IMG/VR virus record: IMGVR_UViG_3300030012_002992
Location: 1-33,232 of that record
Source: a virus
Reading direction: 5' to 3' (one strand)
Length of the DNA: 33,232 nucleotides
Part shown: positions 14,316 through 24,136 of the stretch, piece after piece
Layout: every line of letters begins with the position of its first letter
Position numbering within the stretch: position 1 is the first letter of the stretch
Notes under the pieces: model-generated
Databases searched by the model: none
Seen by the model: only the letters and a program-made list of their open reading frames with translations
What the model was told of the DNA's origin: nothing
Made by a program: the position numbers and the translations under genes

Positions 14316-17300
14316 TGTTTGCAGAAATTAAAGCATTTACTCAATTTATTGGCACCGTTAAAGCGGTTGCTTCTGTAGTATGGACAGCAGTACAAGTTTA
14401 TGTTGTTGCAACAGGTGTTAAAGGATATCTTGAATTAAGAGATATGATGAGTAAAGGCCAACAAATACTTGGCCAAAAAAGTGCTCAAGGCGGAAAAATT
14501 CCAGTTATTTATGGAAGACGCCGAGTTGGAAGCACTTTAGCATTATTACATACTCATGACGGAAGATCACAAAATTTAGTAGCTGTTTATGCTTTGTCTG
14601 TTGGAGAAGTCGATCAAATAGAATTAGATACAATAGAATTAAATGGAGTATCAATTAAAGATCGTAAAGTATTTAAACAAGGGTATTATGCAGGTTCAGA
14701 CAAAATAAGTTCCGGGGCAGGTTCTTTATGTACAGCATCACAAATAGGTGTTGTCCAGGAGTCAAATGCGGGCACGTCAGGTACTAACCCTGCTAGACGA
14801 TATCGTATGGTATTTAATGCGCATCACGGGGCCTCAGATCAAACCGCAGACCCTATGTTAATAGCATCAACGCCTGAGGTTTGGTCAAGCAACCATAGAT
14901 TAAGAGGAATAGCTTATATAGCCGCTTCGTTTGAGTACGATACGGAAGGTATGTTTAGAGGCATACCGCAATTAACGGTTGTTGTTCGAGGCAAAAAATT
15001 ATACGACCCCCGTAAAGATGGCAGCATAACAGGTGGCTCAGGAAGTCATAGATACGATACTTCGTCAACATTTGAATGGTCCGATAATGCAGCCTTATGT
15101 CTTCTTGATTATTTAAGAAATGATGAATATGGTAAAGGATTAGCAAGTTCTGCAATTAATTTACAATCATTTCAAACTGCTGCAAATACATCAGATGAAT
15201 TAAAAGATACACCAGATTATGCAGGTAGCGCAGCAGCAGCTACATTTAGTGGAACTTCAGGTAATAATTTTTTTAATGTTGATGAAACTACATGGGGCCA
15301 AAGCAAAATAGGTGGGTTAATAACTTTAGAAGATTCAGGCTCTTCCACAGAATTTGATCAAGCAACTATTATTGATGCTTTACGTTATCATGAATTTGAA
15401 GAAACGAATCCTGTTTATCAATTAGTTGTTGATGATACGCTTTCAGCTAGTTATACAAATGAAGTAGGAACTGCTTTGGTTAAGGTTCGTCGTTTTCATT
15501 GTAATGGCCTAATTGACACTAATCAAAATGTTTTAGAAAATACAAAAGAATTATTAGCAAATATGCGCGGTATTCTTAATTATATCGATGGTAAATATGA
15601 AGTTACACTTGAAGATACAGCAAGTTCATCTTTTACAGTTACTGATGATCATATTATTGAAAATCAAGGTATTTCAATAAGTTATGAAAATAAATCAGAA
15701 AAAGCAAATAAGGTTGTTGTGCAATTTTTTAATGCTTTAAAAAAATATGAAATGGATACTGTTACTGTATTTCATGACCCTAATAGTGATGGCAATTTTT
15801 CAGATTATAAATCCGATGATGGGGGCGAAGAGCTTGAATTAGTTGTTGATTTTCCATATATTGTAAATAAATATGTTGCTTACAATATGGGCGAAGCAAT
15901 TTTAGGACGCTCGCGTAGTCAAATGACAATAAGTTTTGCAGCAACACCTGAACTTTATAAAGTTAAAGTAGGCGATGTTATAACAGTAACTTATACTCCT
16001 GCAGGCTTATCAAGCAAATTATTTCGAGTGCAAGCAATGAATTTGCATCCTGATGGATTAATTGATATTCAAGCAGTTGAATATTTAGATATATATACTT
16101 GGCAAGCTCCGCCAGCTGAAAACATAGAAGATATTGCGCGTGTGCCTACCGGGCTTGAAGTAAAAGCTCCGAGTGGCCTTTCTTTTACAGACACCGATGC
16201 TTCGTCAACAGGAAGATCATTTTTATCTTGGTCTGAAATGACTGATTATCCAAATTATGAATTTAGAGTTGCAATAGTTGATTCTTCAAGCAATAAGTTA
16301 ATGAATCGTATTGTTAGTGATAATTTTGTTGATACAACATTTTTACCGGTAGGCTCAAACTATGTTGCTAGCGTAACAACTATAAACGGCCAGGGGGCTG
16401 AATCAACTGCAACTACTTTGACTTTCACCGTAGGTGATCAACCTGTTTTAACAACTGACATAAAAGACAGTGCAATTACAACTAGCAAGCTAGTTGCAGA
16501 TGCTGTTACTAATGCAAAACTTGCTGTGAATTCAATACAAGGTGATGTCATAGCTGCAGGAGCTATTGTAGAAGAAAAACTTGGTGTAGATGCTGTAACG
16601 AGTGCCAAGATTGCTGCTAATGCTGTAAATACTTCAGAAATTGCAACAGGTGCAATAACAGCTAATGAGATTGCTTCAAATGCAGTTACATCTAATAAGA
16701 TAATTGCTAATGCTGTAAGCACTGATAAACTTGCTGCAAATGCTGTAACAGCAGCTAAAATTAGTGCAAATACTATTACCGCTAGTAACATAGCTAGCGG
16801 CACTTTAACTTCTGCATCTGGTGTTTTTGGTGCAATATCTGCAGTTGACATAACAACAGGCACGCTTAATTCAGCAAGATTAAATACTGATACTTTAAAT
16901 GTAAAACAGTTTGATAATGTTACTTCTAAAATCATAAATCATAGGAGTAATAAAGTTCCTCTTACAAGATTTAAAAGTACATATTCTAGTACAGGAAATA
17001 CTGGTCAATCAGGTACACATACTTGTGCTAATGTAAGCATTGATCAATGTAGGACTGATGGTTCTTTTGTTGCTTTTGCTACAGGTGTTTTAGGAGATAT
17101 ACAAAACTTTAGAGTGCAATTTTCTGTAGATGGTGGCTCAACTTATAGTGATTGTACTGATGGTATTACACATACTTTAAGTGCAGGAGTATATAGACCT
17201 TATACTTTTATTTATAACGATACACTTACATTCAGTGGCTCAAATGAAACTGCTAAATTTAGAATTATTATGGTAGGCGATCAAAACTATACAAGTATTG

Positions 17301-17332
17301 GGCTAACAGTTTTAATAGACAACACAAATTAA
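14315..17332 (+). CDS. Tail tip attachment protein, lambda gpJ-like
   Basis: This 1005-aa central tip protein probably contacts the host receptor and closes the tail tube. The N-terminus has a hydrophobic stretch (about 9-36) and the J-type segment KIPVIYGRRRVGSTLALLHT. Residues about 80-600 form hub-like domains. About 608-707 looks like a fibronectin III-type domain (VPTGLEVKAPSGLSF, FLSWSEMTDYPNYEFRVAIV). Residues about 707-852 are repeats of the kind A-I-T-T-S-K-L-V-A-D-A-V-T, typical of trimeric J C-termini. The last 150 residues form a Cys-containing beta-rich head that may bind the receptor. Its stop codon overlaps the AAGATATAATT motif preceding the fibre gene. Confidence 0.88.
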   Translation: MFAEIKAFTQFIGTVKAVASVVWTAVQVYVVATGVKGYLELRDMMSKGQQILGQKSAQGGKIPVIYGRRRVGSTLALLHTHDGRSQNLVAVYALSVGEVDQIELDTIELNGVSIKDRKVFKQGYYAGSDKISSGAGSLCTASQIGVVQESNAGTSGTNPARRYRMVFNAHHGASDQTADPMLIASTPEVWSSNHRLRGIAYIAASFEYDTEGMFRGIPQLTVVVRGKKLYDPRKDGSITGGSGSHRYDTSSTFEWSDNAALCLLDYLRNDEYGKGLASSAINLQSFQTAANTSDELKDTPDYAGSAAAATFSGTSGNNFFNVDETTWGQSKIGGLITLEDSGSSTEFDQATIIDALRYHEFEETNPVYQLVVDDTLSASYTNEVGTALVKVRRFHCNGLIDTNQNVLENTKELLANMRGILNYIDGKYEVTLEDTASSSFTVTDDHIIENQGISISYENKSEKANKVVVQFFNALKKYEMDTVTVFHDPNSDGNFSDYKSDDGGEELELVVDFPYIVNKYVAYNMGEAILGRSRSQMTISFAATPELYKVKVGDVITVTYTPAGLSSKLFRVQAMNLHPDGLIDIQAVEYLDIYTWQAPPAENIEDIARVPTGLEVKAPSGLSFTDTDASSTGRSFLSWSEMTDYPNYEFRVAIVDSSSNKLMNRIVSDNFVDTTFLPVGSNYVASVTTINGQGAESTATTLTFTVGDQPVLTTDIKDSAITTSKLVADAVTNAKLAVNSIQGDVIAAGAIVEEKLGVDAVTSAKIAANAVNTSEIATGAITANEIASNAVTSNKIIANAVSTDKLAANAVTAAKISANTITASNIASGTLTSASGVFGAISAVDITTGTLNSARLNTDTLNVKQFDNVTSKIINHRSNKVPLTRFKSTYSSTGNTGQSGTHTCANVSIDQCRTDGSFVAFATGVLGDIQNFRVQFSVDGGSTYSDCTDGITHTLSAGVYRPYTFIYNDTLTFSGSNETAKFRIIMVGDQNYTSIGLTVLIDNTN

Positions 17333-17341
17333 GATATAATT
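17331..17341 (+). promoter_or_regulatory. Candidate leaderless promoter for large fibre gene
   Basis: AAGATATAATT overlaps the J-like stop codon and is identical to 4345-4355 before the head operon. Its TATAAT (17335-17340) ends 6 bases before the ATG at 17347, where transcription would normally start. No Shine-Dalgarno is present. No convincing -35 is seen. Confidence 0.45.
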
Positions 17342-17346
17342 AATAT

Positions 17347-20300
17347 ATGGCAACGCACGATTACAATATTGCAAATGCAACAGGAGCAGACGTAAGATCT
17401 GATTTAAATAATGTATTTGCAGCTATATTATCAAATAATTCATCTGCATCAGAGCCAACAACAACAGCTGCTTACATGCTGTGGGTTGATACAACAAACA
17501 ATGTAATTAAATTAAGAAACTCAGCAGATGATGGGTGGATAACATTACCTTTATCTATATCAGCAAATAATACTGTTGATATAAATGGCGGGACTGTTAA
17601 TGGCATAACCTCATTATCATTTAGCTCAGGCTCAACAGTTACAAGTATATTAGATGAAGATGCTTTGTCATCTAATTCTGATAGCGCCTTAGCAACACAA
17701 CAATCAATAAAGGCTTATGTAGATGCTCAAGTTACAGCTCAAGATTTAGATTTTCAAGCTGACTCAGGCGGCGCTTTATCTATTGATTTAGATTCAGAAT
17801 CATTAACAGTTTCAGGCGGCACAGGTATTGATACATCAGGCAGCGGTAATGAAATTACAGTTGCTATAGATTCTACAGTTGCAACCAAAACTTATGTGCA
17901 ACAACAAATCACAGCTGAAGACCTGGACTTTCAGGCTGACAGTGGTGGATCTTTATCAATAGACCTGGATTCTGAAACATTCACATTAAGTGGCGGAACA
18001 GGTATTGATACTGTTGGATCAGAAAATACAGTTACCTTTGCAATTGATTCTACAGTTGCAACACTGACAGGAAGTCAAACATTAACTAACAAGACAATTG
18101 ATGTTGATAACAACACAGTATCAAACATAGAAGTTAACAATCTGAAATCAGGTGTCCTGGACACAGATCTTAGCAGTGTTTCATCTAACGATGACACCCT
18201 GGCATCTTCCAAAGCTATAAAGGCCTATGTAGATTCTCAAGTTACAGCTCAGGATCTTGATTTATCTGATGGCACAACAGCAATCTCAATTGACCTAGAC
18301 AGTGAAACATTATCTGTCTTGGGTGGCACAGGTGTTACATCAACTGCATCAGGTAATGGCGTTACTTTAGCGATTGGCCAGGATGTAGGCACAACAGCTG
18401 ATGTTAATTTCAATACAGTCACTGCTGCATTAACAGGAAATGTAACTGGAAATGCATCTACAGCTACAACATTACAAACTGCAAGAAATATCAGCGGTGT
18501 TAGTTTTGATGGCAGTGCAAACATAACATTAGATACAAGCCATATAGGTGAAAATGGCAATCTTTATCACACAACAGAGCGTGTCCAGGATGTAGTAGGT
18601 GGCATGGTAACAAGTAATACTGAATCAGGAATTACTGTTACTTATGATGACAATGACGGAACATTAAATTTTGTTATTGGAACACTCAACCAGGACACTA
18701 CTGGAAACGCTGCAACAGCTACAGCACTAGAAACAGCAAGAACTATCGGTGGTGTTTCCTTTGACGGATCAGCCAATATAGATTTACCAGGCGTTAATAC
18801 TGCTGGTAATCAAAACACTACAGGCAATGCAGCAACTGCAACAGCATTAGCAACTGCCAGGACTATAGGCGGAGTTTCTTTTGATGGCACTGCTAATATA
18901 AATCTACCAGGTGTAAATACAGCTGGTAATCAGAACACAACTGGTAATGCTGCTACCGCTACAGCTCTTGCAACAGGCAGAAATTTTAGTCTTACAGGAG
19001 ATGTTACAGCCTCAGCTGTTTCATTTGATGGCACAGGCAACATTGCTTTATCTACAACTATTGCAGCTAACTCAGTTGCCCTGGGAACAGATACAACAGG
19101 TGATTATGTAGCAAGTTTAGTAGCAGGAACTGGTGTCACACTTAGTAACAATTCAGGTGAAACTGCTACACCTACAGTTGCTATTGGTCAGGCTGTTGGA
19201 ACAACTGATGATGTTACTTTCAATGACTTAACAGTCAGTGGAAATTTAACTGTCAGTGGCACAACAACTAATGTAAATACCGAAACTATTAACCTGGCTG
19301 ATAATCAAATAGTTTTAAATTCTAATTACACAGGATCATCTCCTACAGAAAATGGTGGTATTGAGATTGAGCGTGGCACACAAACTAATAAAACTCTTAT
19401 ATGGAATGAAACAGACGATAAATGGTCCGTTGGATCTGAGGCATTTGTAGCAGGCAGCTTAGATATAGGTGGTGGATCTACTAATGGTGTTGTCATTGAG
19501 CAAGGTGCTATATCAATTAAAAATGGTGGTACAAAATCAAGAGTAGATTTTTATTGCGAATCTAGTAATGCACATTACACACGCCTGGAGGCAGCAGCTC
19601 ACGCATCTTATTCAGGTAATCCAACAGTTACTTTACCAACTAGCACAGGTACTCTTGCACTTACCTCTGATGACATTACAGGTAATGCAACAACAGCTAC
19701 TGCTTTAGCAACCGCCAGGACAATACATGGCGTTTCTTTTGATGGATCTGCAAACATAGATCTTAGTGAAGAGATACAAGACACAGTAGGAGCAATGTTT
19801 AGCTCTAATACTGAAACTGGTATCAGCGCAACTTACCAGGACTCTGATGGCACAATTGATTTAGAAATAGGATCAGGAAGCATTACAAATGCAATGTTAG
19901 CTAACAGCAGCATAACAGTTACTGATGGCACTAATTCAACAGCTACTGCATTGGGCGGAACAATTACTTTTGCAGCTAGTGAAGGTATAGATATTACTGA
20001 GTCAAGTGGCACAGTCACTATCTCAGCTGAAGATGCTACAACATCTAATAAAGGTATCGCATCATTCTCAAGTGACTTTACTGTTAGCAGTGGAGCTGTT
20101 TCATTACCTAACTCAGGAGTGACAGCTGCAAGCTATGGAAGTGCTACAGCAATACCAGTCATTACTATAGATGCAAAAGGTAGGGTTACAAGTGCAAGCA
20201 CAGCAAACATATCAACCAGCTTTACTCTCTCAGACGGATCTACAACACAAACAATTGCAGGTGGTGACACCTTAACAGTTTCAGGAACAAGCAACGAAGT

Positions 20301-22821
20301 GAATGTTGCTGTAAGCGCAACAGATACACTAACAATAGGATTACCTAACGATGTAACGATCTCAAATGATCTTACTGTTAGTGGTAACTTAACTGTTACA
20401 GGTACAACTACACAAACTGGATCTGTCGTCACAGACAATAACTTTACTGGCTTAACAAATGCAAACTCAGGCAACGCAACTGACTTTGGTTTCTATGGTA
20501 AATATGTAGAGTCCAGCACAACAAAATATGCTGGTATTTTTTACGATGCATCAACAGACAATACCTTTAGATTATTTGTTGATAGCCAAACAGCACCAAG
20601 CACCACAGTTAATACAGGAGCAACAGGGTACGCAGCTGCTGATTTAGTCATAGGCGATTTAACAACATCAGGTATTACTATTGGATCTACAGCTGTCACA
20701 TCAACAGCTGCTGAAATCAATTTATTAGATGGGTCGTCAGCTAATACAGTAGCCAATAGTAAAGCAGTAATTTACGGATCAAGCGGTGAGCTTGCAGGTA
20801 CTTTATCAACAGCAGCACAGCCTAACATTACAAGCGTAGGTACATTATCTGCTCTTACAGTTTCAGGCGATTTAACTGTTGATACAAACACACTAAAAGT
20901 AGACAGCTCTAATAATCGTGTAGGTATTCTTGATGCAACACCTGCTGTTTCACTTGATATTGGTTCAGCTACGGATGCAATACATGTACCTAGTGGTACA
21001 ACTGGTGAAAGACCTACAGGTGCTAATGGTATGTTCAGATACAACAGCACAGATAATCAGTTTGAGGGTTATGCTGATGGTGCATGGGGTGCAATTGCAG
21101 GAAGTGGTGGTAGTTCTGGTGCCTCTGCAATGGAAACTGATAACTTTACAGGCGATGATTCTACAACTGCATTTACATTATCTTCAAGTGTATCTGATGA
21201 AGATAATTTAATTGTATTCATAGAAGGTGTATATCAGAACAAGGGTGATTATGTTGCTAGTGGTACAACTATAACTTTTGATGTTGCACCAGTAGCAGGC
21301 CGTAAGATTGTTGTTCATCATGTAAAAGCTGCAATATCTGGAAGCAACTGTATTCTAAACAGCTTTACAGGCGATGGCTCAGATACAACATTTACTCTTA
21401 CACAAAATCCTGCATCAGAAAACAATACACAAATATTCTTGGACGGAGTATATCAGCGTAAAGATTCTTACTCAGTAAGCGGTACAACTTTAACTTTTGA
21501 TGCAGCGCCTGCAAATGGCACAGCAATAGAAGTCATGATGTTTACACAAACTGACATCAATACTTTACCTGCATCATTTGTTTCAGGACTGACAGAAGTT
21601 ACAGCAGTAGGAGCAGATCACATGATGATCTTTGATGCTACTGATAGTGCCTTAAAGAAAGCATTAGTTTCTGATGTTATTGAAGGAACAACAGGTATTT
21701 CATCTTCTGCTAATGCAACAGCAATTACTATAGACAGTTCTGAAAACGTAACCTTTGCACAAAAGGTTGGTATTGGGGTTACACCTACACATAATTTCAA
21801 TTTATCTAGTGCAGGTGCAGTAGAAGCAAGATTTACCTCAACAGATAACGATTGTTTCTTACAAATCGCTTCAGATACAGACGAAGGACAAGACTCTGTA
21901 CTTCAGTTTTTATCAGGTACTTCAGCTAGAGGTTCTATTACATACGACCATAACACTACAGCAGCAAGTCAAAACATGATTTTTAAAACAGGTGACAATG
22001 CTGTAAGTGCCATGACTCTAACAGGTGATGGAAAAATAATAATGAACGCACCAGTACCTTCAATACAATTAACAGATACAGATAATAATGCTGATGCTTA
22101 CATACAAGGAACAGACGGTAATTTAAGATTTTTTGCAGATGATAGTCAAGAAGCAAGTAGTTCAATGATTACGTTTGCTGTTGATGGTACACAACGAATG
22201 AGAATGGCTGCAGATGGGCAATTAGGAATAAATCAAAATTCAGCCGAAAACCATGCAAGACTTGTTGTAAGACCAAATGTAACTTCTGAAACTTGTTTTC
22301 AATTTAATACTAATGCAGATGCTAGAAGATGGTTTTATATTGTAGATGGTTATTATGGTTATCAAGGTGCAGAGCAAATTTATGCAAATGGTGGTATAAA
22401 TAGATACTTCACAAATGCTGCAGCGACAGCAGTTGGTAGTATTGTTGTCAATTCAGGTTCAACAGCATTTAATACTACTTCTGATTATAGGCTAAAAGAC
22501 AACCCACAACCCTTAACAGGTAGTGGAGAATTTATAGATAGATTACAACCTAAAACATGGACTTGGAATCATGGAGATGGTGGTACAGGTGTTGGTTTTA
22601 TTGCACACGAAGCAGCAGACGTTGGTCTAGGACTGTGTGTTACAGGTGAAAAAGATGCAGTAAGTGTTGATAAAGTATTAAATGAAGAAACTGGAGAATA
22701 TGAAGAACAAACAACACCAACTTATCAACAACTTGATTATAGTTCAGGTGAACTAATAGCCAACATGGTTGCAGAGCTACAATCACTAAGAGCAAGAATA
22801 GAAACATTGGAGAACGCATAA
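17347..22821 (+). CDS. Giant tail fibre with repeats and C-terminal S74 chaperone
   Basis: This 1824-aa fibre probably mediates host recognition. The N-terminus (about 1-75) likely attaches to the tail tip. Residues about 125-360 hold three copies of a beta repeat (A-Q-D-L-D-F-Q-A-D-S-G-G, S-I-D-L-D-S-E, G-G-T-G-I-D-T). Residues about 450-550 hold an exact 40-residue periodic repeat with core A-R-T-I-G-G-V-S-F-D-G. Residues about 1260-1400 hold two copies of a carbohydrate-binding-like beta module (FTGDDSTTAFTLSS; FTGDGSDTTFTLTQNP). The C-terminus is an S74 intramolecular chaperone beginning at S1712 (TTSDYRLKDN) with GFIAHEA and a terminal coiled coil, expected to self-cleave before S1712 after trimer folding. 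No Shine-Dalgarno precedes the ATG. Confidence 0.9.
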   Translation: MATHDYNIANATGADVRSDLNNVFAAILSNNSSASEPTTTAAYMLWVDTTNNVIKLRNSADDGWITLPLSISANNTVDINGGTVNGITSLSFSSGSTVTSILDEDALSSNSDSALATQQSIKAYVDAQVTAQDLDFQADSGGALSIDLDSESLTVSGGTGIDTSGSGNEITVAIDSTVATKTYVQQQITAEDLDFQADSGGSLSIDLDSETFTLSGGTGIDTVGSENTVTFAIDSTVATLTGSQTLTNKTIDVDNNTVSNIEVNNLKSGVLDTDLSSVSSNDDTLASSKAIKAYVDSQVTAQDLDLSDGTTAISIDLDSETLSVLGGTGVTSTASGNGVTLAIGQDVGTTADVNFNTVTAALTGNVTGNASTATTLQTARNISGVSFDGSANITLDTSHIGENGNLYHTTERVQDVVGGMVTSNTESGITVTYDDNDGTLNFVIGTLNQDTTGNAATATALETARTIGGVSFDGSANIDLPGVNTAGNQNTTGNAATATALATARTIGGVSFDGTANINLPGVNTAGNQNTTGNAATATALATGRNFSLTGDVTASAVSFDGTGNIALSTTIAANSVALGTDTTGDYVASLVAGTGVTLSNNSGETATPTVAIGQAVGTTDDVTFNDLTVSGNLTVSGTTTNVNTETINLADNQIVLNSNYTGSSPTENGGIEIERGTQTNKTLIWNETDDKWSVGSEAFVAGSLDIGGGSTNGVVIEQGAISIKNGGTKSRVDFYCESSNAHYTRLEAAAHASYSGNPTVTLPTSTGTLALTSDDITGNATTATALATARTIHGVSFDGSANIDLSEEIQDTVGAMFSSNTETGISATYQDSDGTIDLEIGSGSITNAMLANSSITVTDGTNSTATALGGTITFAASEGIDITESSGTVTISAEDATTSNKGIASFSSDFTVSSGAVSLPNSGVTAASYGSATAIPVITIDAKGRVTSASTANISTSFTLSDGSTTQTIAGGDTLTVSGTSNEVNVAVSATDTLTIGLPNDVTISNDLTVSGNLTVTGTTTQTGSVVTDNNFTGLTNANSGNATDFGFYGKYVESSTTKYAGIFYDASTDNTFRLFVDSQTAPSTTVNTGATGYAAADLVIGDLTTSGITIGSTAVTSTAAEINLLDGSSANTVANSKAVIYGSSGELAGTLSTAAQPNITSVGTLSALTVSGDLTVDTNTLKVDSSNNRVGILDATPAVSLDIGSATDAIHVPSGTTGERPTGANGMFRYNSTDNQFEGYADGAWGAIAGSGGSSGASAMETDNFTGDDSTTAFTLSSSVSDEDNLIVFIEGVYQNKGDYVASGTTITFDVAPVAGRKIVVHHVKAAISGSNCILNSFTGDGSDTTFTLTQNPASENNTQIFLDGVYQRKDSYSVSGTTLTFDAAPANGTAIEVMMFTQTDINTLPASFVSGLTEVTAVGADHMMIFDATDSALKKALVSDVIEGTTGISSSANATAITIDSSENVTFAQKVGIGVTPTHNFNLSSAGAVEARFTSTDNDCFLQIASDTDEGQDSVLQFLSGTSARGSITYDHNTTAASQNMIFKTGDNAVSAMTLTGDGKIIMNAPVPSIQLTDTDNNADAYIQGTDGNLRFFADDSQEASSSMITFAVDGTQRMRMAADGQLGINQNSAENHARLVVRPNVTSETCFQFNTNADARRWFYIVDGYYGYQGAEQIYANGGINRYFTNAAATAVGSIVVNSGSTAFNTTSDYRLKDNPQPLTGSGEFIDRLQPKTWTWNHGDGGTGVGFIAHEAADVGLGLCVTGEKDAVSVDKVLNEETGEYEEQTTPTYQQLDYSSGELIANMVAELQSLRARIETLENA
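18697..18996 (+). repeat. 120-bp tandem coding repeat in fibre gene
   Basis: Units start at 18697, 18817 and 18937 (the last partial). Each encodes T-T-G-N-A-A-T-A-T-A-L and, in the full units, A-R-T-I-G-G-V-S-F-D-G and P-G-V-N-T-A-G-N-Q-N. The protein copies are nearly identical while many third codon positions differ (for example actactggaaac, actacaggcaat, acaactggtaat). Related single copies occur near 18480 and 19700. Confidence 0.85.
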
Positions 22822-22822
22822 G

Positions 22823-23872
22823 ATGGCAAACACTAAAATACCAAGCGAGTTAATAGACGGAACTTTAGGTGTTGCAGGAATAACATCTTCTGCTGATGCG
22901 ACAGCGATTACAATTACAAGCGATGAAAATGTTGGCATAGGAACTGCAAGTCCAAATCAAGATGGCTTTGATGCTAATGCTACAGTTTTATCAGTAAAAA
23001 GTGCAAACAACGGTGAAGGTGTTTTAGAACTCATAGGCGGTGGTAATAGTTCAGGCGACCAAATATCAGTTATAAACTTTATGAGTCAAGCTGCGGCTAA
23101 TCCTGCAGGACAAATTATAGCTTTAAGAGGAAGTGCAGATGATGAAGCAGGCATAACTTTTAATAATTCAGGCGCACAAAGAATGTCTATTAACAGTGAT
23201 GGTAATGTAACAATATCAAAGGGCTTAACTGTTGGGACAACAGTACAACCAACAAGCGGTGAACTGGATGGAACAGGTCAATCTGGCACTAATACTATTA
23301 CTTTGGGAGATACAACGAAATCACTACCTGCAATATTATTGCGAAGTAGCGTTACAAATGGTAATTGGTTAGCTCACTATACTAATACTTCAGGACATCT
23401 AAATTCATATAATACAGATACTAATAAAACAACAATGTCGCATAAGTCAGATGGGTCAGTTAATTTTCCAAATCAACCTTCATTTCATGCTTACTCAAAT
23501 ACTTCAGGTACAACAGGATTTATAACATTTGCAGCAGCAAGACATAATATTGGTAGTCATTACAGTACAAGCACTGGTAAATTCACCGCTCCAGTTGCAG
23601 GTAGATATTTATTTACATTTGCTGTCCTTTTAAATCCTGATGCAAATGGTGAGTATTGCAGAATTCTTTTTGCGATTAATGGTACTACAAGCGTAACATA
23701 TGGGGACACATTACAAGACTTAAACTTTTCTAGTACGTCTGATTATCATGCACTTACTGCAAGTACAATTTTATCTTTAAGTGCCAATGATTATGTGCAA
23801 ATAAAAAACGACTCACAATTTGGTACTTATGGTGGTAACTATGGTTCGTTTTGTGGACAATTATTAAGTTAG
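22823..23872 (+). CDS. Second fibre protein with C1q/TNF-like C-terminal head
   Basis: This 349-aa protein opens with MANTKIPSELIDGTLGVAG followed by the module I-T-S-S-A-D-A-T-A-I-T-I and V-G-I-G-T, which also occurs in the first and third fibres. The C-terminal part (about 215-349) follows a C1q/TNF jelly-roll pattern: FHAYSN, then F-x-x-A-R-H-N-I-G-S-H-Y, F-T-A-P-V-A-G-R-Y-L-F-T-F, L-S-A-N-D-Y-V-Q-I-K and Y-G-S-F-C-G-Q-L-L. Such trimeric heads serve as receptor-binding knobs in phage fibres. It starts one base after the first fibre's stop, with GGAGA upstream. Confidence 0.82.
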   Translation: MANTKIPSELIDGTLGVAGITSSADATAITITSDENVGIGTASPNQDGFDANATVLSVKSANNGEGVLELIGGGNSSGDQISVINFMSQAAANPAGQIIALRGSADDEAGITFNNSGAQRMSINSDGNVTISKGLTVGTTVQPTSGELDGTGQSGTNTITLGDTTKSLPAILLRSSVTNGNWLAHYTNTSGHLNSYNTDTNKTTMSHKSDGSVNFPNQPSFHAYSNTSGTTGFITFAAARHNIGSHYSTSTGKFTAPVAGRYLFTFAVLLNPDANGEYCRILFAINGTTSVTYGDTLQDLNFSSTSDYHALTASTILSLSANDYVQIKNDSQFGTYGGNYGSFCGQLLS

Positions 23873-23881
23873 GAGAAAATT

Positions 23882-24136
23882 ATGGATTACACAATAACAC
23901 TTACAGATACAGAAAAAAAAGCAATGGAACACATTGCAGTTAATGTTGACGATTGGATTACTAATGCAGCAACTAATAGAGCAAGAATAGCTATTGATGA
24001 AATAGTTGCTAAATTAGTTGAGCATTGTAATGCCAATGATATTGCATTAGAAGTTGGCAGAGATGCACAAGTAACTCAAGCCTATGACTTAGGTGTCATT
24101 AGTGCTGCTACAGATCAGGTTGATCTACCTGAATAA
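23882..24136 (+). CDS. Small fibre-associated protein
   Basis: This 84-aa protein begins MDYTITLTDTEKKAMEHIA and has D-D-W-I-T-N-A-A-x-N-R-A-R-I-A-I-D-E-I-V. Short proteins with this opening and the W-I-x-N-x-x-x-N-R-x-R-x-A-I-x-E-I helix are common beside fibre genes of marine phages; their function is unknown to me. AGGAGA stands 7 bases before the ATG. The gene sits between the second and third fibre genes and its stop overlaps the next ATG, so co-production with fibres is likely. A role as fibre assembly factor is possible but unproven. Confidence 0.7.
   Translation: MDYTITLTDTEKKAMEHIAVNVDDWITNAATNRARIAIDEIVAKLVEHCNANDIALEVGRDAQVTQAYDLGVISAATDQVDLPE

Noticed and set aside
16438-16935. 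A 165-codon minus-strand frame opposite the J-like gene
   Set aside because: It mirrors the Ala/Thr/Val repeat of the J-like C-terminus, has a biased composition and lies wholly inside a better gene.
20133-20474. Several minus-strand frames of 60-113 codons opposite the large fibre gene
   Set aside because: They are Val/Ala-rich shadows of Thr/Ser-rich fibre codons with no Shine-Dalgarno and no recognisable domains.
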